A stretch of 64,000 bases of DNA from Phyto melanocephala (lineage: Eukaryota; Arthropoda; Insecta; Diptera; Rhinophoridae), in assembly GCA_941918925.1 (NCBI GenBank), contig OW799233.1, positions 147,004,223 to 147,068,222 of the forward strand, written 5' to 3'. Of this stretch, positions 1-12,626 are shown piece after piece (position 1 is the first letter of the stretch; each line of letters begins with the position of its first letter). Made by a program: the position numbers and the translations under genes. The notes under the pieces are model-generated. The model was given only the letters and a program-made list of their open reading frames with translations, was not told where the DNA came from and made no database searches.

Positions 1-519
1 GAATACCCAAGAGAGCGTCAGCAACAAAATGGCGTTACGTTTTTTTTAATTCCCATAAATAAGATGTAATATTTACGAAGTAAAATATTGAAATTTATGC
101 AAAAATTAAAATATAAAGACGGCATCGTAAAAAATAAAATATAATGCTGTATATTAAGTGTATAATATTAAATGTTAAATCTAGGCTACGCTACAATGTC
201 GAAATTAAATCTAAGTACATGATAGAGAAGGGTTTTGTCAGATTCGACATGACCAAATATGGCAGTCTTACTTTTAAAATCGTTTTTGTTCTCATTCGAA
301 ACGGTCCACATCAGATGCATCTATTAGCACATCGCCATTTGTAGCTGCCACCGTGATGAACATTATGGCAACGTTAGCGTGACATGCTCACGTGGCTTTG
401 CTTTTAATTTTGTTTACTGCGTTTAATTTTATTGTTTGAGAAAAGAACAATATGATTTTGTGTGTGTTTTCATAATATGAACTTTTAGCGGCTACCTGAA
501 CAAACCGAGACTATGACAC
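1..519. other. AT-rich DNA, no gene seen
   Basis: Only short open frames occur, the longest 66 codons at 144-344, with no recognisable motif. No repeat end or RNA gene was identified. Confidence 0.5.
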
Positions 520-714
520 ACTTAGGATAGGTTAGTTTAGGTTGAAAAGGAGGGGCAGTTAAAACCCAAACACACGACAGGGGTATACACTTATGCCAAA
601 CTGGCATGTTGTGCAATCCATATGAATAGAATACTTATAATAGAAAGAGAATAGAAAGAAAGAGAAGCGGACCAGTTCAGACCAGCCCACTACTGACTAG
701 TCCACCGGGGCACC
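520..714 (-). repeat. SINE-like fragment, tRNA-related head
   Basis: Read on the minus strand this starts with the head gtgccccggtggactagtca, which matches the head of the SINE at 36570-36756 at about 24 of 26 positions. It continues with the same pyrimidine-rich stretch (ctttctttctattctcttt) and ends near a tail rich in aacctaaactaacct. The middle of the tRNA-like part, including the B-box seen in the other copy, is missing here. It is therefore an internally deleted copy of the same family. No target-site duplication could be fixed. Confidence 0.5.
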
Positions 715-3700
715 CTTACTTAAACTCTATATTTTGATCATATTAGAAAAAGCAAAACAGCTTCTGATTATACTCCAAGGAAAAATCGACGCTAGGCGTG
801 GAATTGAACGATAGAAATGGTTAATTAATATCAGAGCGTGTACTGCCATTCCATCATTTGGAAAACTTGTCCCACTGATGGCAAACGAGAAAGATACTAT
901 TGGTAGATATAAAATTGTAAAGACAAAATGCACTACAACCCAGATTTTCTATGCCTCTTATATAAGTACATATACACACATATCTATAATTTTTCCACAT
1001 TCAAATTGATTAACGTATTCTTGCATAAATTTCTTGCCACTCTCAAGAAAGTGCCAATGCTATCTGCATTTATGTAGAGGTCTAAACCAAATAGTAGTAC
1101 TTTTAATTGCATATAATTCCAGTATAAAAATAGAAAATATTTTATAATACATTTAGTACGTTTTCTCTTTATTTGAAGATCCCAAAATCATCCAATAATT
1201 AAGACAACAAAATTATCTAACCAAAAAACTATTCAGTTTTCTTTGTATTGCCTGCTTGTTGAGTATAACATTAACAGCCTTGATTATCCCCAATATTATG
1301 TCTTCTTGCTTCAGTTTTTACTACACAATTTCATCGAACTTGCCTGAAAACAAATGCTAAATTCCACTGACATTAAAGCTGCCAATTTAACTAAACAAAG
1401 CACTGTAAAGGATCAGGTTTTATTAAACGTCTCTTCTGTTTAATGGCGATACTAAAATTGCAACCAAACCTGGCGACGAGTTGCATTAATTATCACTTTG
1501 CTTTGGTGGTAATTTTATGAATATCTTAACCTTGATATTTGCCACTTTGTAAATAAATCAGTGATTTTTTTTATCTTTTTTCTTACACTGGCGAAAATAG
1601 GGAAAGGTGATTTGAAAGAGTAGGATAAACAACCATCAAATTTGTTTATACCCAATTTTAATTAGTTTAAAGTATAGACATTCATTATTGTAAAGGATCA
1701 GTTTTTTTTGTTATAAATTTATTCATACATTAGCAAAGTTTTGTTTTATTCTGAAGCACATTAAATGCTTTACTTTGTGTAAAAACATATAGATATCGTG
1801 GTATTGATAATTGTTATTGAGCCAGCTGACTTGTCTTTAAAGCTGTAAGTGTGTGTATACGATTTCGGATAACACACATTATATGGTAAAACTTTCTTAA
1901 GCTATTTTTTTTTTCTATAACAAACTTACGCCAATCTAAAATATTTAATCGCAAATATTATGCGTGGTTCCTGGACTTTCTATAGTGTATTATGCCGTTA
2001 ATATAAATAAAATGAGGTCATCAGATTTTCATCCCACGAATTTCTCAAAGTGTACACTTTTGCCATCCTCCAATTGGTATAATATTACATTTTAAAATTA
2101 AGAAGAAATAAAATCAACACCAAGGAAAAAAGGGCTCACGCCTAAATAATCAACAATCATAAATAAGTATCGCAGGTAACAGCAACAAGATGCAACGTAG
2201 GAAAAAAGGCAGAACAGTGTGAAAATAAAATCAACACTGAATAATGCTACAAAAACAGAAATCAACAAGACGACACTGTGAGGTGCAAAATAACATACTC
2301 CCCCGGTCTTATATGAGCAATTGTGTGTTTGTCTGTGCATAAACAAGTATGAATTTAAAAATTTCACACCTTTAAAGTAATGAAATAAGGCTCAACCCAC
2401 ATAGTTGTCCTTTTCAGACAAAACCACACAAAAAGTATTGTAAAACTAAAATAACATAAACAACACTCGAACATTGTAAATACCCAGTGTAAATGTATGG
2501 TCGATACGAGTAGTAACTGTGGATATTAATGCCATAACAAAAAGGCAAAAAAGAAGTATAACAACATTATTGTATTTGCCCGGGTATGTTTTTTTTTTTG
2601 TTCTTTTGTTTATGGTATGTACCATAAAATTATCGCCCATGAAAAATTGTGTTAACACCTCATCCTCAACAACAAACACAACAATTTGTGCATTTCAAAC
2701 TGCATACATGTCTCTTCTTGTAACTTTTTTTTTAAATTTTGTTGGACTTGTCCTTTATTGTACTAGTAAGTATGTGTGTTTAAAATGCACTTCTTAAGTA
2801 CATCAAGATCACTTAGCACTAAAGGTATGAATATAAAAAAAAAACTTCAAAAACTACAATTTTCTTGCCATATTTACAACTAGTGGCGGCATGTGTTTTT
2901 AAAACTTTAATAACGAATTTTTTGGTATTTTTTTTTCGATACCCTACATGCTTTAATATAAATTTAAAAATGGCTTTTATCTTATTCGGTCGAAATTTTT
3001 GTATTGTTGTCATTAAGTAATTTTGAGAATCGAAATTCCACCAGCAACAATTTTGATTTTTTCTGTATTTTAGGTGGTGACATTCTTATATACACATTCG
3101 AAAATTTATGTTAAAAACAACAAAAAGAAATTTTACCAGGCGTATGTGTATACTTGTGGTACAATATGTTTCAAATATTCTATTAGAACTATTAATGAAA
3201 TCTACACACTATGTTAAAAATTTATCCAATTCTATTAAAAAACCCGAGACTAAAATAAAATTATTTAAAAGCTATATTAACGATAATTTGATTCTGTTGT
3301 TCCACAGTTATCGTGAAAATTTTCCAAAACAAGCCAAATTTATTTTTTAAAGCAAAATTTTTTTTCTTAAAAAATTCATAGAAAATACAAAAAAGCATAG
3401 GCCAAATTTTGGTCTGGTGATGTATAGTTAAATATATTAGGAGAAACAACTTTTCTCATTAAAATCGGTGCTCAAGGTCTAATTATATAAACAATTTGTC
3501 TGCTATGTTCACTATTTGTCAGTTATGATCAAACTATTCAAATTTGAAAATCTGTTATTGAAACGAAATGGGTTTTATTGAAAAATTGTGTTTGGCAATG
3601 TGTTTCATTTTTGGCTTAACGGTTTTGCTAGTAAATAGAATTTCTGCATATAGTATGAGACGAGTCTAAAACAGATTTTACAGACTCCACTACATCTAGA

Positions 3701-3855
3701 AAAATGCTGCTGCGTTTGGTGAGGTACTCGCTGGTGGCATAATAGGAAATTATTTCCTAAAAAGATGCAGCGTTAGCTAGCATTACGGTTAGGGAGATAA
3801 ATAAATAAATAATTTTTGTTTAAAAATATGGTTAAGATTGCTTCGAACGGAGGAT
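715..3855. other. AT-rich DNA, no gene seen
   Basis: Open frames of up to 92 codons occur (for example 2519-2797), but they are low-complexity, hydrophobic, and overlap equally long frames on the other strand, as expected by chance. No transposon end, splice-site series or RNA gene was recognised. Confidence 0.5.
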
Positions 3856-3859
3856 ATAA

Positions 3860-4030
3860 CAGAATGGCGCTAGATTCCATACGGCTGTAGTTATTTTAAA
3901 TTTGTCTAAAAATTACTTCAAAAGAGGAACCTATCAATCGGCCGCCAAGGTCGTTCGATATTACATTCTAGGTGATTTTCCGTAGTTTAAATCATTACAC
4001 TGCGATGCAATTATAGTCGCACGCTAATTT
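3860..4030 (+). pseudogene. mariner-like transposase scrap (C-terminal catalytic part)
   Basis: The DNA resembles the stretch of the 60.9-61.5 kb mariner from the second catalytic Asp to the third. It shows a 'GA.FHTA' block, then 'NRPPRSFDIT' equivalent to NWPPRSCDLT, then a decayed 'YFLWG' region. The reading frame changes at least once and several stops occur. Only about 170 bases are alignable. It is a very old deletion remnant with no ends visible. Confidence 0.4.
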
Positions 4031-4034
4031 TAAA

Positions 4035-4359
4035 TATTTCTTAGATTAATACCACAATAAGAAAGTATCTACTATACCATCCGAGAGAACATCAAAAATA
4101 ACATTAGCAACAACGAAATCAAAAATTATCTATTCGGTTATTTTTTAACAGTGTAACAACTAGTTTGATTTCAAGGTATTGCATTATTATAGTCTCACCA
4201 TTACAAATCATGTGTTTTACTTGTTCAACTAAATTTGTACTCCTGTTTAGTTTTTACAGGTTTGAGTATTATCTAAAACCTGCACATTTGTCTGGGTTTT
4301 GAAATGCCATCCGAATTTTATTTGTCTGGCAGCAAAATAAATAAATTATTGTTTTCCAG
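4035..4359. other. no feature seen
   Basis: AT-rich sequence between two transposase relics. The left part of the Tc1 element, including its terminal repeat, may lie here, but I cannot identify it. Confidence 0.4.
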
Positions 4360-5245
4360 TTGAAAGATGTAAGTTATTGGGAAATTGCTTGGACATTAAG
4401 ACGATCAGATAAGTTAGTCTCCAATTTTTTGAAACACTCTAAAATGTAAGGCCAAAGTTAAAAAAATCACGAAGAAAATCAAAACTTGCCAAACGTAGTT
4501 ATTGCAAAAGTATGTCAAGCGCAAGAAATTTCCAAAAACTACTAAGTAACTACCTAATTAATGCGGTTTAAATGTGTTACACTAGACTTAAAGTCATATA
4601 TATCAGTGCTATATCAGTCTTAATTCTTTTGAAAAATTGAAGAATGCACCATGATTACCTACCCGTTACAAAAAATTTGCCAAAAATTATATGAAATCGA
4701 ATTGGAATAATTTTTTTCAATGAATAAAAATTTTCCATACGGTCCGGAGGAATACAACTCTTAAGATTTGCGTAAAGAACTACGCTATGAAAATATTAAA
4801 TAAATTTCGGTGGTGGTTCTACAATGGTTTGGGGCGCATTATCTGTCAATGGTGTACTAGAGTTGGCTTTTCCCAATAGCAAAATTGAACAGAACTCACA
4901 ACTTTTCTCAAGAAAAAGTTTTTTTTTAAAGAGAATTCGTAGCAACAAGATGATTTTCCAACAGGATAATATCAAGTTTCACAAAAACTATTAAACCCGA
5001 ATGTGGCTAGAGTCAAATAACATACTACAATTGGAGTTGCCAGCCTGATCTCCGGATCAATATTCTATGCAAAATATCTAGGGAATCATGGTGTTCAAAA
5101 TCTATGCTGGAGATAAGCAATATGGCACAATTATGGAGCTTAAAGCCGCTATTGATGTTTAGGAGACAATAAAAAAAGAAATATGTTGAAAACAGTTTAA
5201 AAACTATGCGAAAGCGAAAAATCACTACTGATTGATAAATAGTTT
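4360..5245 (+). pseudogene. Tc1-like transposase pseudogene (DD34E type, last residue lost)
   Basis: Tc1-family transposases cut and paste at TA sites. Fragments in order are: a helix-turn-helix block around 4360-4440 (YWEIAWTLRRSDKLVSNFLK); a linker resembling DGPDGFQYYWHDLRKE near 4736-4790; GGGSTMVWGA from 4809; the second catalytic Asp in FQQDN (codon 4965); and a degenerate SPDLNPIENLW motif at about 5049-5080. Exactly 34 codons separate that Asp from the final catalytic position, which fits DD34E, but the Glu codon is now CAA (Gln) at 5070. Several in-frame stops and frame changes make it inactive. The terminal inverted repeats were not found. It resembles the Minos/Bari/Tc3-like side of the family more than mariner. 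Confidence 0.75.
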
Positions 5246-7902
5246 TAATATGCTCTTAAGGGTGTGGCTATAATAGCTCACCACTCTGAAGTCAACCTAA
5301 TTGTTCTGACGATGAAAAACAAGTAAATAAATATAGGTTTTTGTTGCTTTAGTTATTAATTTTCAATGATATTTCAAATGATATAAAGAGATACTTTCTC
5401 GTCTTTGAGATACTACAAAGAATATTAAAAATTTTCGTTCGGTTATAATATTGTATTGCATACCGCAGTTTATGCTGACAAACGAGTAACATACATACAT
5501 CATTACTAAAAAAAGTGGGTCAAAACTGGACGTCCAGACTGCACTTTGTTCAGAGAATGTTCGGAATTACTTAAAAATGTTAATCATTTTACTTTTGAAT
5601 AAAAAATTTTCTTATTAGAATTTACATTAGGTTTTTTTTAATATTTTTTCTGTCCGAAAACTGCCTTCCTTCTTAATTTAACAGTATATCTCGAGGATTC
5701 GAAACGGTGTGAAGTTTCTAATTTAGCCGTCAAAATAACGTAAGAAAGATTCTCGGTCAACAAAGAATCCCATCAAATAGCTTTGTTTCTAAAAAGCGCT
5801 CCTTGAATGACAATAGACTTGTAGGTCTCTATTATGCAGTAAATAAATATCTATTTTATCTCCAATAGGTGCAGGTTAATAATACTTTCCTCTTACTCTC
5901 TTCTAAAAAAGAAAGCAGTAGGTAAGGGAGAAAAATGCAAAAAATTCTACTAAAATAATTTGGTCTGCTTTTTTTTTTGACTGCTGAAATAATAAACAGT
6001 ATAGACGACCTACTCCGTTGGACTTTTTCATGCAAACAATCTTAAAATATCCACGTGTGCAATTTCGTAAGAAAATGAAGTCAACAGTGCTGATGGGGTA
6101 ATTCATTACATATTTTACACGCTATGTTACTGCATTACAATTTTAAATTTTTATATTAAAAGAAAAAATATATAATATTTCTTAAATTTTTAAATATGTA
6201 GTCGTTAAAATTAAAAATCACTATTTAAAGTTTATTTCAATGATGTTTAAGAGTGTAGGGTGAATTAAAGTAATAGACCAACTCACTACATACAGTTCTA
6301 TTCTACTATACAATATTCTTAATGTGTGTAAATTGTTTCTACTGAAAGAAAAGCATCTTGTAATTAAGCCTGTATTCATGGCCTCTTGACATTGCCAGTA
6401 AGACTAATATAGAAAATCTTACATGCAGACACACATACATACATATATTCATATACACGTACTTGCGAACATAAATAGTTAGTGAGCGCGAAATCACAAA
6501 GTACTTCATTTATAAAGTACTTACTTTACGGTAATGCAATTTGCTCTGTAATTTTGTTGCACAAGATTTAATTTTTTATACTCGTTGTTCATTTATTGTT
6601 GTTTTTGTTAGTGCTGCTTTTGTGTGTTTCATTTCATGTAGTTAAAATTCTGTTTATCAGAGTTAAGCGCCAATTACCCTTAAGGTCTCTTTCTTGTCGT
6701 TCCTTTTTCATCCATATTCAGACATATTAGGTGACTTCACAATCATGTTGTATTTTAATATCACAATTAATAAATAATGTATCCGTTTATTGTAGAATTC
6801 TTAAACCATTTTAAAATTTTTAAAAATTGGGACTTTATGACAATACAACATGGTAACGAACTTTGTGAATTGATCATTTTTTTATAATTTTTTCATCTGT
6901 ACGTAAGTATATGTGTTGCATGTGTATTTAACAGCATTGAGAAACAGTAGTACTTTCAAGGGTCTCGTTGACGCTTTTTTTTTGTTTTACTTATTGTTGT
7001 TTAACTTTTTTTTTGCGTGTTAACTCTGGTCCTGCATATTGTATGATTAATGATTTCTGCATATTAATTATGTATGCGTTGGACAAACAAGCTTTTCTTG
7101 TTAAAAAATAAATATTTTTTTAACAAAACTGAAATAAGAAAAAAATAAATGACAATGTTGTTTTTTTTTCTTTAACGAAATACAAAAATTAATGCAGTGT
7201 TGAGTTTTTTCAGGTAAACTCCCTTTTATTGCACTTTACCCATAAAAAAGATATGGCGATAAGATATTTATATATTTTTTTTTGGAACTTACTTGATTTC
7301 TTTAACTTTGCGCGTCTGTACTTATTTATGTGTAAGACCTAATGGCATTTTGTGGAACAATCTGACTTTTACTTGAAGTTTCTTATTTGTTAAACCTTGT
7401 TTACAAATGAGTTTATAAAAGGTAACAACAAAAATCAGTTTTATCACTATACCGGATTTTTTTTTTTTTTTTTCAAATTAAATATTTCTAGCAAAGACAC
7501 ATTTTTAAACTAATTTCTACTCGTATGAAATGAAAATTTGTGTATATTTAAAAATAAACAAATAATTAAAAATTTTAATTGAAAGTCTTTAAACAAAGAT
7601 TTGCTTCAGACGAAGTTGAATTTCTTTGAATTAATCATTTGTATTCTTTCTATGAATTTTCTGTTTTTTAATATAATTGTTTGAAATGACGTTGACATTT
7701 TAATTTTGTTTTTATTTAAATTAAGTTAAGTTTAGTGAAAAGTAAAATAAAATTTATATTGGTTCTCTTATCTTAATTATTGAATTAAAAATTACATGAA
7801 AATTTTTAATTCAATTCAAAAACAAACAAAAATTTATTTTATCTCACTACCATTCTGAAATCTCTAAAATTTTACCAAAAAAATATTTTTCCACACAAAA
7901 TT
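5246..7902. other. AT-rich DNA, no gene seen
   Basis: Poly-A/T runs and a short CATA-rich stretch near 6425-6460. No coding motif, transposon end or RNA gene recognised in 2.6 kb. Confidence 0.5.
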
Positions 7903-9566
7903 GGTAAGAGCACTATATTTGGCTGTGCCGAATCTTTTATACCCACCACCAATTTGAAGTACTTCTATAGCGCAGAATTTACTATTTTCCAAATCGCTAT
8001 AGAATAATCTCTTTATACTAAAATATGTATCACTTTCTTTGTAAAACTACGATATTCTATTCAACTATTTTCATAAATTTAGTCTTTCAATGAAAGTGGG
8101 CGTTAAAGTAGGCGTGCCAATATAACGGGGTTGCTAATAAGGACTGGATAACCTAATTTTTAAATAAAACGCAAACCATTTGAGATATTTTCAAAACTTT
8201 ATGATCGACTTTGAAAACAATGAAAAAATTTATGAATGGAATTCGATTTCGTTCATATGGCTACCGTGGGCACGTCGGCAGCGGTCGATTCGCTGGACCC
8301 AATTTTCGATGACTTGGTCACTCATTTCGGCCGTAAGGGGCGCTTTTTTACGTTCCATGTTGGCTCAGACATCTTTTAACGTCGTCGGCTTGTTGACATA
8401 GAACAATAATTTGTCGTAGCTCCAAAAAAACACTCTAGCGGCGTTAAATCGCACGAACGAGTTGGCCAATTGCCTGGTCAATTTCATAGTAATACACGCA
8501 CACCAAACTTACTCAATAAGTCGATCGTAACGTGTGCTGTGTGGCTTTTAACATCGTTCTGTTAAGACCACTTGTAGTCCAAGGCCATGTTTTTCACTTT
8601 CGGCCAAAAATAATCGGTGACGTGACGATCGTTATAGTCGACAAAAAAAATATGGCCAAACCGCACCAAATAGTTATTTTTTGTGGATGAAGTGTTAGTT
8701 CATTAAGCACATGTAGATTTTTACCAGATCAATAAAGTATATTCTGCTTACTGTCGAACCCACTCAGCCAAAAAAATGAGGGCGAGAATAATGACCTATT
8801 GTTCTGTTGGTTTTATGAGCTTTTAAATGTTATTAAAAGTAGATTATGTGAAAAGTAGGAGTCATAGTAGGCGTGTCAAAGTAGTTTCTGCTAATGAATA
8901 AAACTTAGATATTTCAATGAAGAGTCCTTTGTTCTTGCAAAATCCTTATTCAAACATAAATTATATGAATTTAAGTTAAAGCGTTATATGGGTGGTGGGG
9001 GTGAAAGTGGGCGTGCAACATTTACTTTTCGTTCGTACAAATCCTTTGACCAAAAATTTTCAGAATCGTACATGTAATTTTATCAGTTTTATTACGTTCT
9101 AAATTACGTTTTAAGTATACAGAAAAAGACAATGTGCGATATAAATGTTTGTACATTTTGATCTATAACTCCTTTCCTAATTCATAGAAATATGTATTCA
9201 AGTTTTTTTGAAACTACATTAATGCGTTTGGACACAATTCCATTTTATTCGATGTTGGAAGGGCATGGATTTTTTGACCTACTCTTGCATTACGAGCTAT
9301 AACCCTCTTTCTAATATTTCGATTTAATCAATTTTCAATACCAAACACACTTTGTGTATAAGAAATATTCTGGCAAAACTAACTAACTTTTCAGTTCGAG
9401 CTCTATCCTGCTTTCAACAGACGGACAAACAGAAGAACATAGCTAGATCGTCATGAAATCAAACCCCGATTCGTAATATATATACTTTATGGGGTCTTAA
9501 ATGCATATTTCGATGTGTTACAAACGTAATGACAAAATGAATATACCCCCACCATGGCGGGTATAC
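7903..9566 (-). mobile_element. Helentron-like non-autonomous element, family A copy 1
   Basis: On the minus strand the element begins with a subterminal repeat of the TATACCCGCCA type (about 9566). It runs through a block containing actttatgg and the gtccgtctgtt motif, then gtgggcgt-type minisatellite units. It ends with a second subterminal repeat (GGTGGTGGGTATA), an imperfect hairpin of the ATTCGGC-TGT-GCCGAAT type at 7917-7933, and ATAGTGCTCTTAC. This order matches INE-1/DINE-1, which are non-autonomous relatives of Helentrons. There is no coding capacity of its own. It lacks the deleted mariner seen in copies 2 and 4, keeping an unoccupied site at about 8042, but has a different mariner inserted at about 8140-8700. 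Confidence 0.75.
8180..8700 (-). pseudogene. mariner transposase C-terminal relic inside family A copy 1
   Basis: Minus-strand reading gives NWP.RSCDLTPL-like text, then FWSYDKLLFYVNKPTTLKDV, then ANMERKKAPLTAEMSDQVIENW and a tail RAHGSHMNEIEF. This is the normal C-terminus of DD41D-type mariner transposases, also seen at 61,300-61,519. Stops and frame changes are present. The relic interrupts the minisatellite of the Helentron-like element, so it inserted after that element. Ends and TA duplication were not resolved. Confidence 0.7.
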
Positions 9567-11546
9567 CAATGTATGTGCATTTAACTGAAAACTGATTGTT
9601 TTTAACAAAATCTCCTTTGAAATTGTTAGCCTATTTTTAGTTATATCAGTAAAGTTGGAGTACGCTCTTACTAGTTTAGAACAAAAAATACTAGTGAAAA
9701 AATTTATATAGATTTCTCTACAATAGATAATTTATTAATATTGTTCCATAATACTAAGTTTATAGTTTTAAATACTTTCCACAATATTTGCATAATATTA
9801 AAATTACACTGCATGCAGCAGGAATACATTGCTTAGATAAATGTATGCTGCTTCCTAATTCGGTCTGGTTATATTTACTTAAACCTACCGCAACGCTGAA
9901 CCCACTTCATTCAGCCAATTATTTACTTTGACACTTAGAAATGTACATTTAAACAAATGCCGCGGTTCAATTATGACTGTTCATATCAAATAAATTAATA
10001 CAAATTTCTATACCACAAACATATTTTTTTCAGTCATAAATTTTATGTGGATGAATATTACATAATTAAAGACAAGTTTTTTAAAATTTATAGAAATATT
10101 TCAAACAATATGTTAGATGCATTTTTGATTAAACCATTTTGTTTTTTTAAAGTGTCACATTAAAAATATTTATGGGTCTAGTTTTTTTTATATAGTTTTA
10201 TTTGTTTGTCTTAATGACTTTAAAAAAAACTGGAATCTCTAAAATCTTATCACTTTGAAAAGTAAATAGAAAATAATATTCATAAATCAAGCACTTTTGT
10301 CATTTGTTTTCCTTACGTTTAGTACTTCAAACGTTTTAAACTAGAAAAAAGAAGAAAAACCCAAAAACATCATTAAAACTCAAGCTGTGAAATTGCTTCT
10401 TCGACATGAGATAGTCAGTTGTTTTAACAAGACTAGATGATTACGTTTTACCAGTATCTTTAGCACAACTTTATATGTTTAGGGTCAAATGTGTTACGTT
10501 AATGTGTCTTAGTTCAGATCGTTGGCATCTCACTGTGTTCTTTGGTGATAAAAATGTAAAATTTACTTTTAATTTTACCATTTTCTGCATCCCTACATCT
10601 TTCCTTACCTATCTTTTGTTTTCATTCCACCAACTAAAGAGTTTAATGATGCGGGAATACAGAACTAAAAAAAAATATTAGTATACAAAACTCTTTTTTT
10701 CAATAACAGCGACATTAAATTACTTTGTTCACACTTTATGTATGTTTAAATTGGAAATGGTCATCTTTGATGTGATCATAAGTGATCTGGTAATTGTTTG
10801 TCTTAAGGTAGGATCACACGATTGCCGCTATGCAAAATTGATTGCCCTTACCACTTACGTGGCAATTGAGCACCGTAGCAATTGCGGTACAGCTCGATGA
10901 GCAAAAACGCACCGATATTTATTATGTTCTTCAACGGCATTAAAATTAGACAGTAATGTCTAAATTATGTTAGATTGCGTGAATAGAAAAGAATTGGTAA
11001 ATAGAATTTTTTTTCTAAAATAACATTAGAAATTTCTTAACACTTTTAAGAATTGCGTTAACTTCTTTGGCTTTTCTGAAATAAATCCAGCAGACCAGTT
11101 TAATACATTTACAAAATTCGTATTTATAAATATCGCAGCCAAAGAGCTGGACTCACTTTCAACTAATAGAATAAAAAAAAATACGCAACATATAATACTA
11201 ATTTACTCAATTATTGTAAACTGAAAAAAAAATAAAAAGTCACATCAACAATTGTTTGTTACGATAACAATATTTTGTTTGACTTGCGTATAAAACTGTC
11301 TACCAGTTACAGAAAAGAATTTACCTGTAACAGTAACATATGGTATTGCCAGATCAAACTATTTTTTATTAAATTTTTTGTATTAAATAAAAAACTTTGC
11401 ACAATGCATTTTTCAAGTTAATAAATTATTTCACCAAAAAAATCTTTGTTTTTATCACAAATATTCAGCCAATGCCACAACATTCACTAAGGTGTCTGTG
11501 ATTAGAGACTTCTATCGGATTGACTGCATTTCTTTAGTTTATTTTA
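9567..11546. other. AT-rich DNA, no gene seen
   Basis: No coding motif. A short GC-richer patch at about 10805-10925 (ggtaggatcacacgattgcc) looks like a transposon terminus, but no partner repeat was found. Confidence 0.45.
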
Positions 11547-11770
11547 AAATATGTGTGCAACGTCTCAGGAAAATCGGTACAGTGCAAGTAGGTAAAAATT
11601 ATAACTTATTTTTTATGGGCGTATACCCGCCCACTTTTGACCACCCATAAACACTTCCTGGGATGTGTACAACAACTTTCAAAGTTTGAGTTAGATCGGT
11701 TTCACGGTTTCGGAGTCTATAGCTAACACACACACACAGACAGATAGAGTTTCACTTTTTTATATATAGA
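11547..11770 (-). mobile_element. Helitron 5'-end fragment
   Basis: The minus strand starts with (TC)TATATATAAAAAAGTGAA, then tgtgtgtgtgtgttagctat and agactccgaaacc. This is the same 5' end as the complete Helitron at 41768-42553. It continues through one minisatellite unit (gggcgtatacccgccc) and breaks off. The 3' CTAG end and hairpin are absent, so this is a truncated non-autonomous copy with no coding capacity. Confidence 0.7.
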
Positions 11771-11880
11771 AGATATAATATTTGCTATCTTCCTTTAAAA
11801 GAACAATTTTAAAAAGTATACATCTTTTTCAACCGAAACCGTTTTCAACCGAAGCGTAAACAAACAAGTAAGAGCACTAT

Positions 11881-11897
11881 ATTCGGCTGTGCCGAAT
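11881..11897 (-). other. 3'-terminal hairpin of Helentron-like element
   Basis: Perfect 7-bp stem ATTCGGC/GCCGAAT with a 3-base loop, lying between the 3' subterminal repeat and the end of the element. The same hairpin is perfect at 27784-27800 and decayed at 7917-7933 and 37742-37754. In Helitrons and Helentrons such a stem-loop is thought to mark the end of rolling-circle transfer. Confidence 0.75.
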
Positions 11898-12007
11898 CTT
11901 TTATACCCACCACCAATTTTGTATACACTTAAAGCACAATATTTATTATTTTGTTAGTCGCTATGGAATAATCTCTTTATAATAAAATATGTATCACTTT
12001 CTTTGTA

Positions 12008-12626
12008 GAGGGTGGTTTAATTTTAAGCGCCCATGTTGAAGGTGATCTACACCTAGTCTATAAATTTGTATTCTGCATTTTACTGGACATTTATCAATCT
12101 CAAATTTACTCAATTTGATCCGTGGAAAGATACGCAAATGAGCAACGCTTTAAAGTTATTCAGGTTTTTTATAAAAATGAGCGTTCAAATCAAAATGCAT
12201 TTTAGGCAGTTTGTAATTCTTTTGATCAACATAATCGTTCAAATTCGTCCACAGTCGGGAGAATTGTCAAAAATACGTAAATTTCTGCAAAACAGGTCTG
12301 TATAAAATGTTAGAAAATCTGTGAATGCCTTCTTAGATCGTTGAATAGGAACCATTGAAGTTTTTTGTGATAGTGTGGCAAAATAGCAGTCAACCTCGCC
12401 TCATCATCATGCCCAACAATTGAGCATCAACATTGTCATTGAAAATTTGGACCATCAGATAGAGGTGTGGCGCCAATGATGGGGGGAGGGGTGGGCGCCA
12501 CTTGGCCGATATATTGTTAAATACATAATGGAACAATACAAATGTTATAATTACAAAAAGGAATAATAATAATATCCTAAATAATTTGTGTTTTAATAAA
12601 ATTCAACTTAAAATTTAACCACCCTT
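12008..12626 (+). mobile_element. internally deleted mariner (DD41D type) inside family A copy 2
   Basis: The terminal inverted repeats are GAGGGTGGTTTAATTTTAAG at 12008 and, on the other strand, AAGGGTGGTTAAATTTTAAG ending at 12626, with TA on both outer sides (12006-12007, 12627-12628). The interior keeps the start of a transposase (VERYANEQRFKVIQVFYKNE, then NRSNSSTVGRIVK, a helix-turn-helix region), then an AQQLSI block, and finally a C-terminal ENLD..I...W segment. The whole catalytic core is missing. It is a MITE-like deletion product that could only have moved with enzyme supplied elsewhere. Confidence 0.8.

Noticed and set aside
2098..2797. Opposed frames of 77-92 codons
   Set aside because: Overlapping frames on both strands with low-complexity hydrophobic composition; no motif.
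10805..10925. Possible transposon end (ggtaggatcacacgattgcc)
   Set aside because: No inverted partner or target duplication found within several kilobases.
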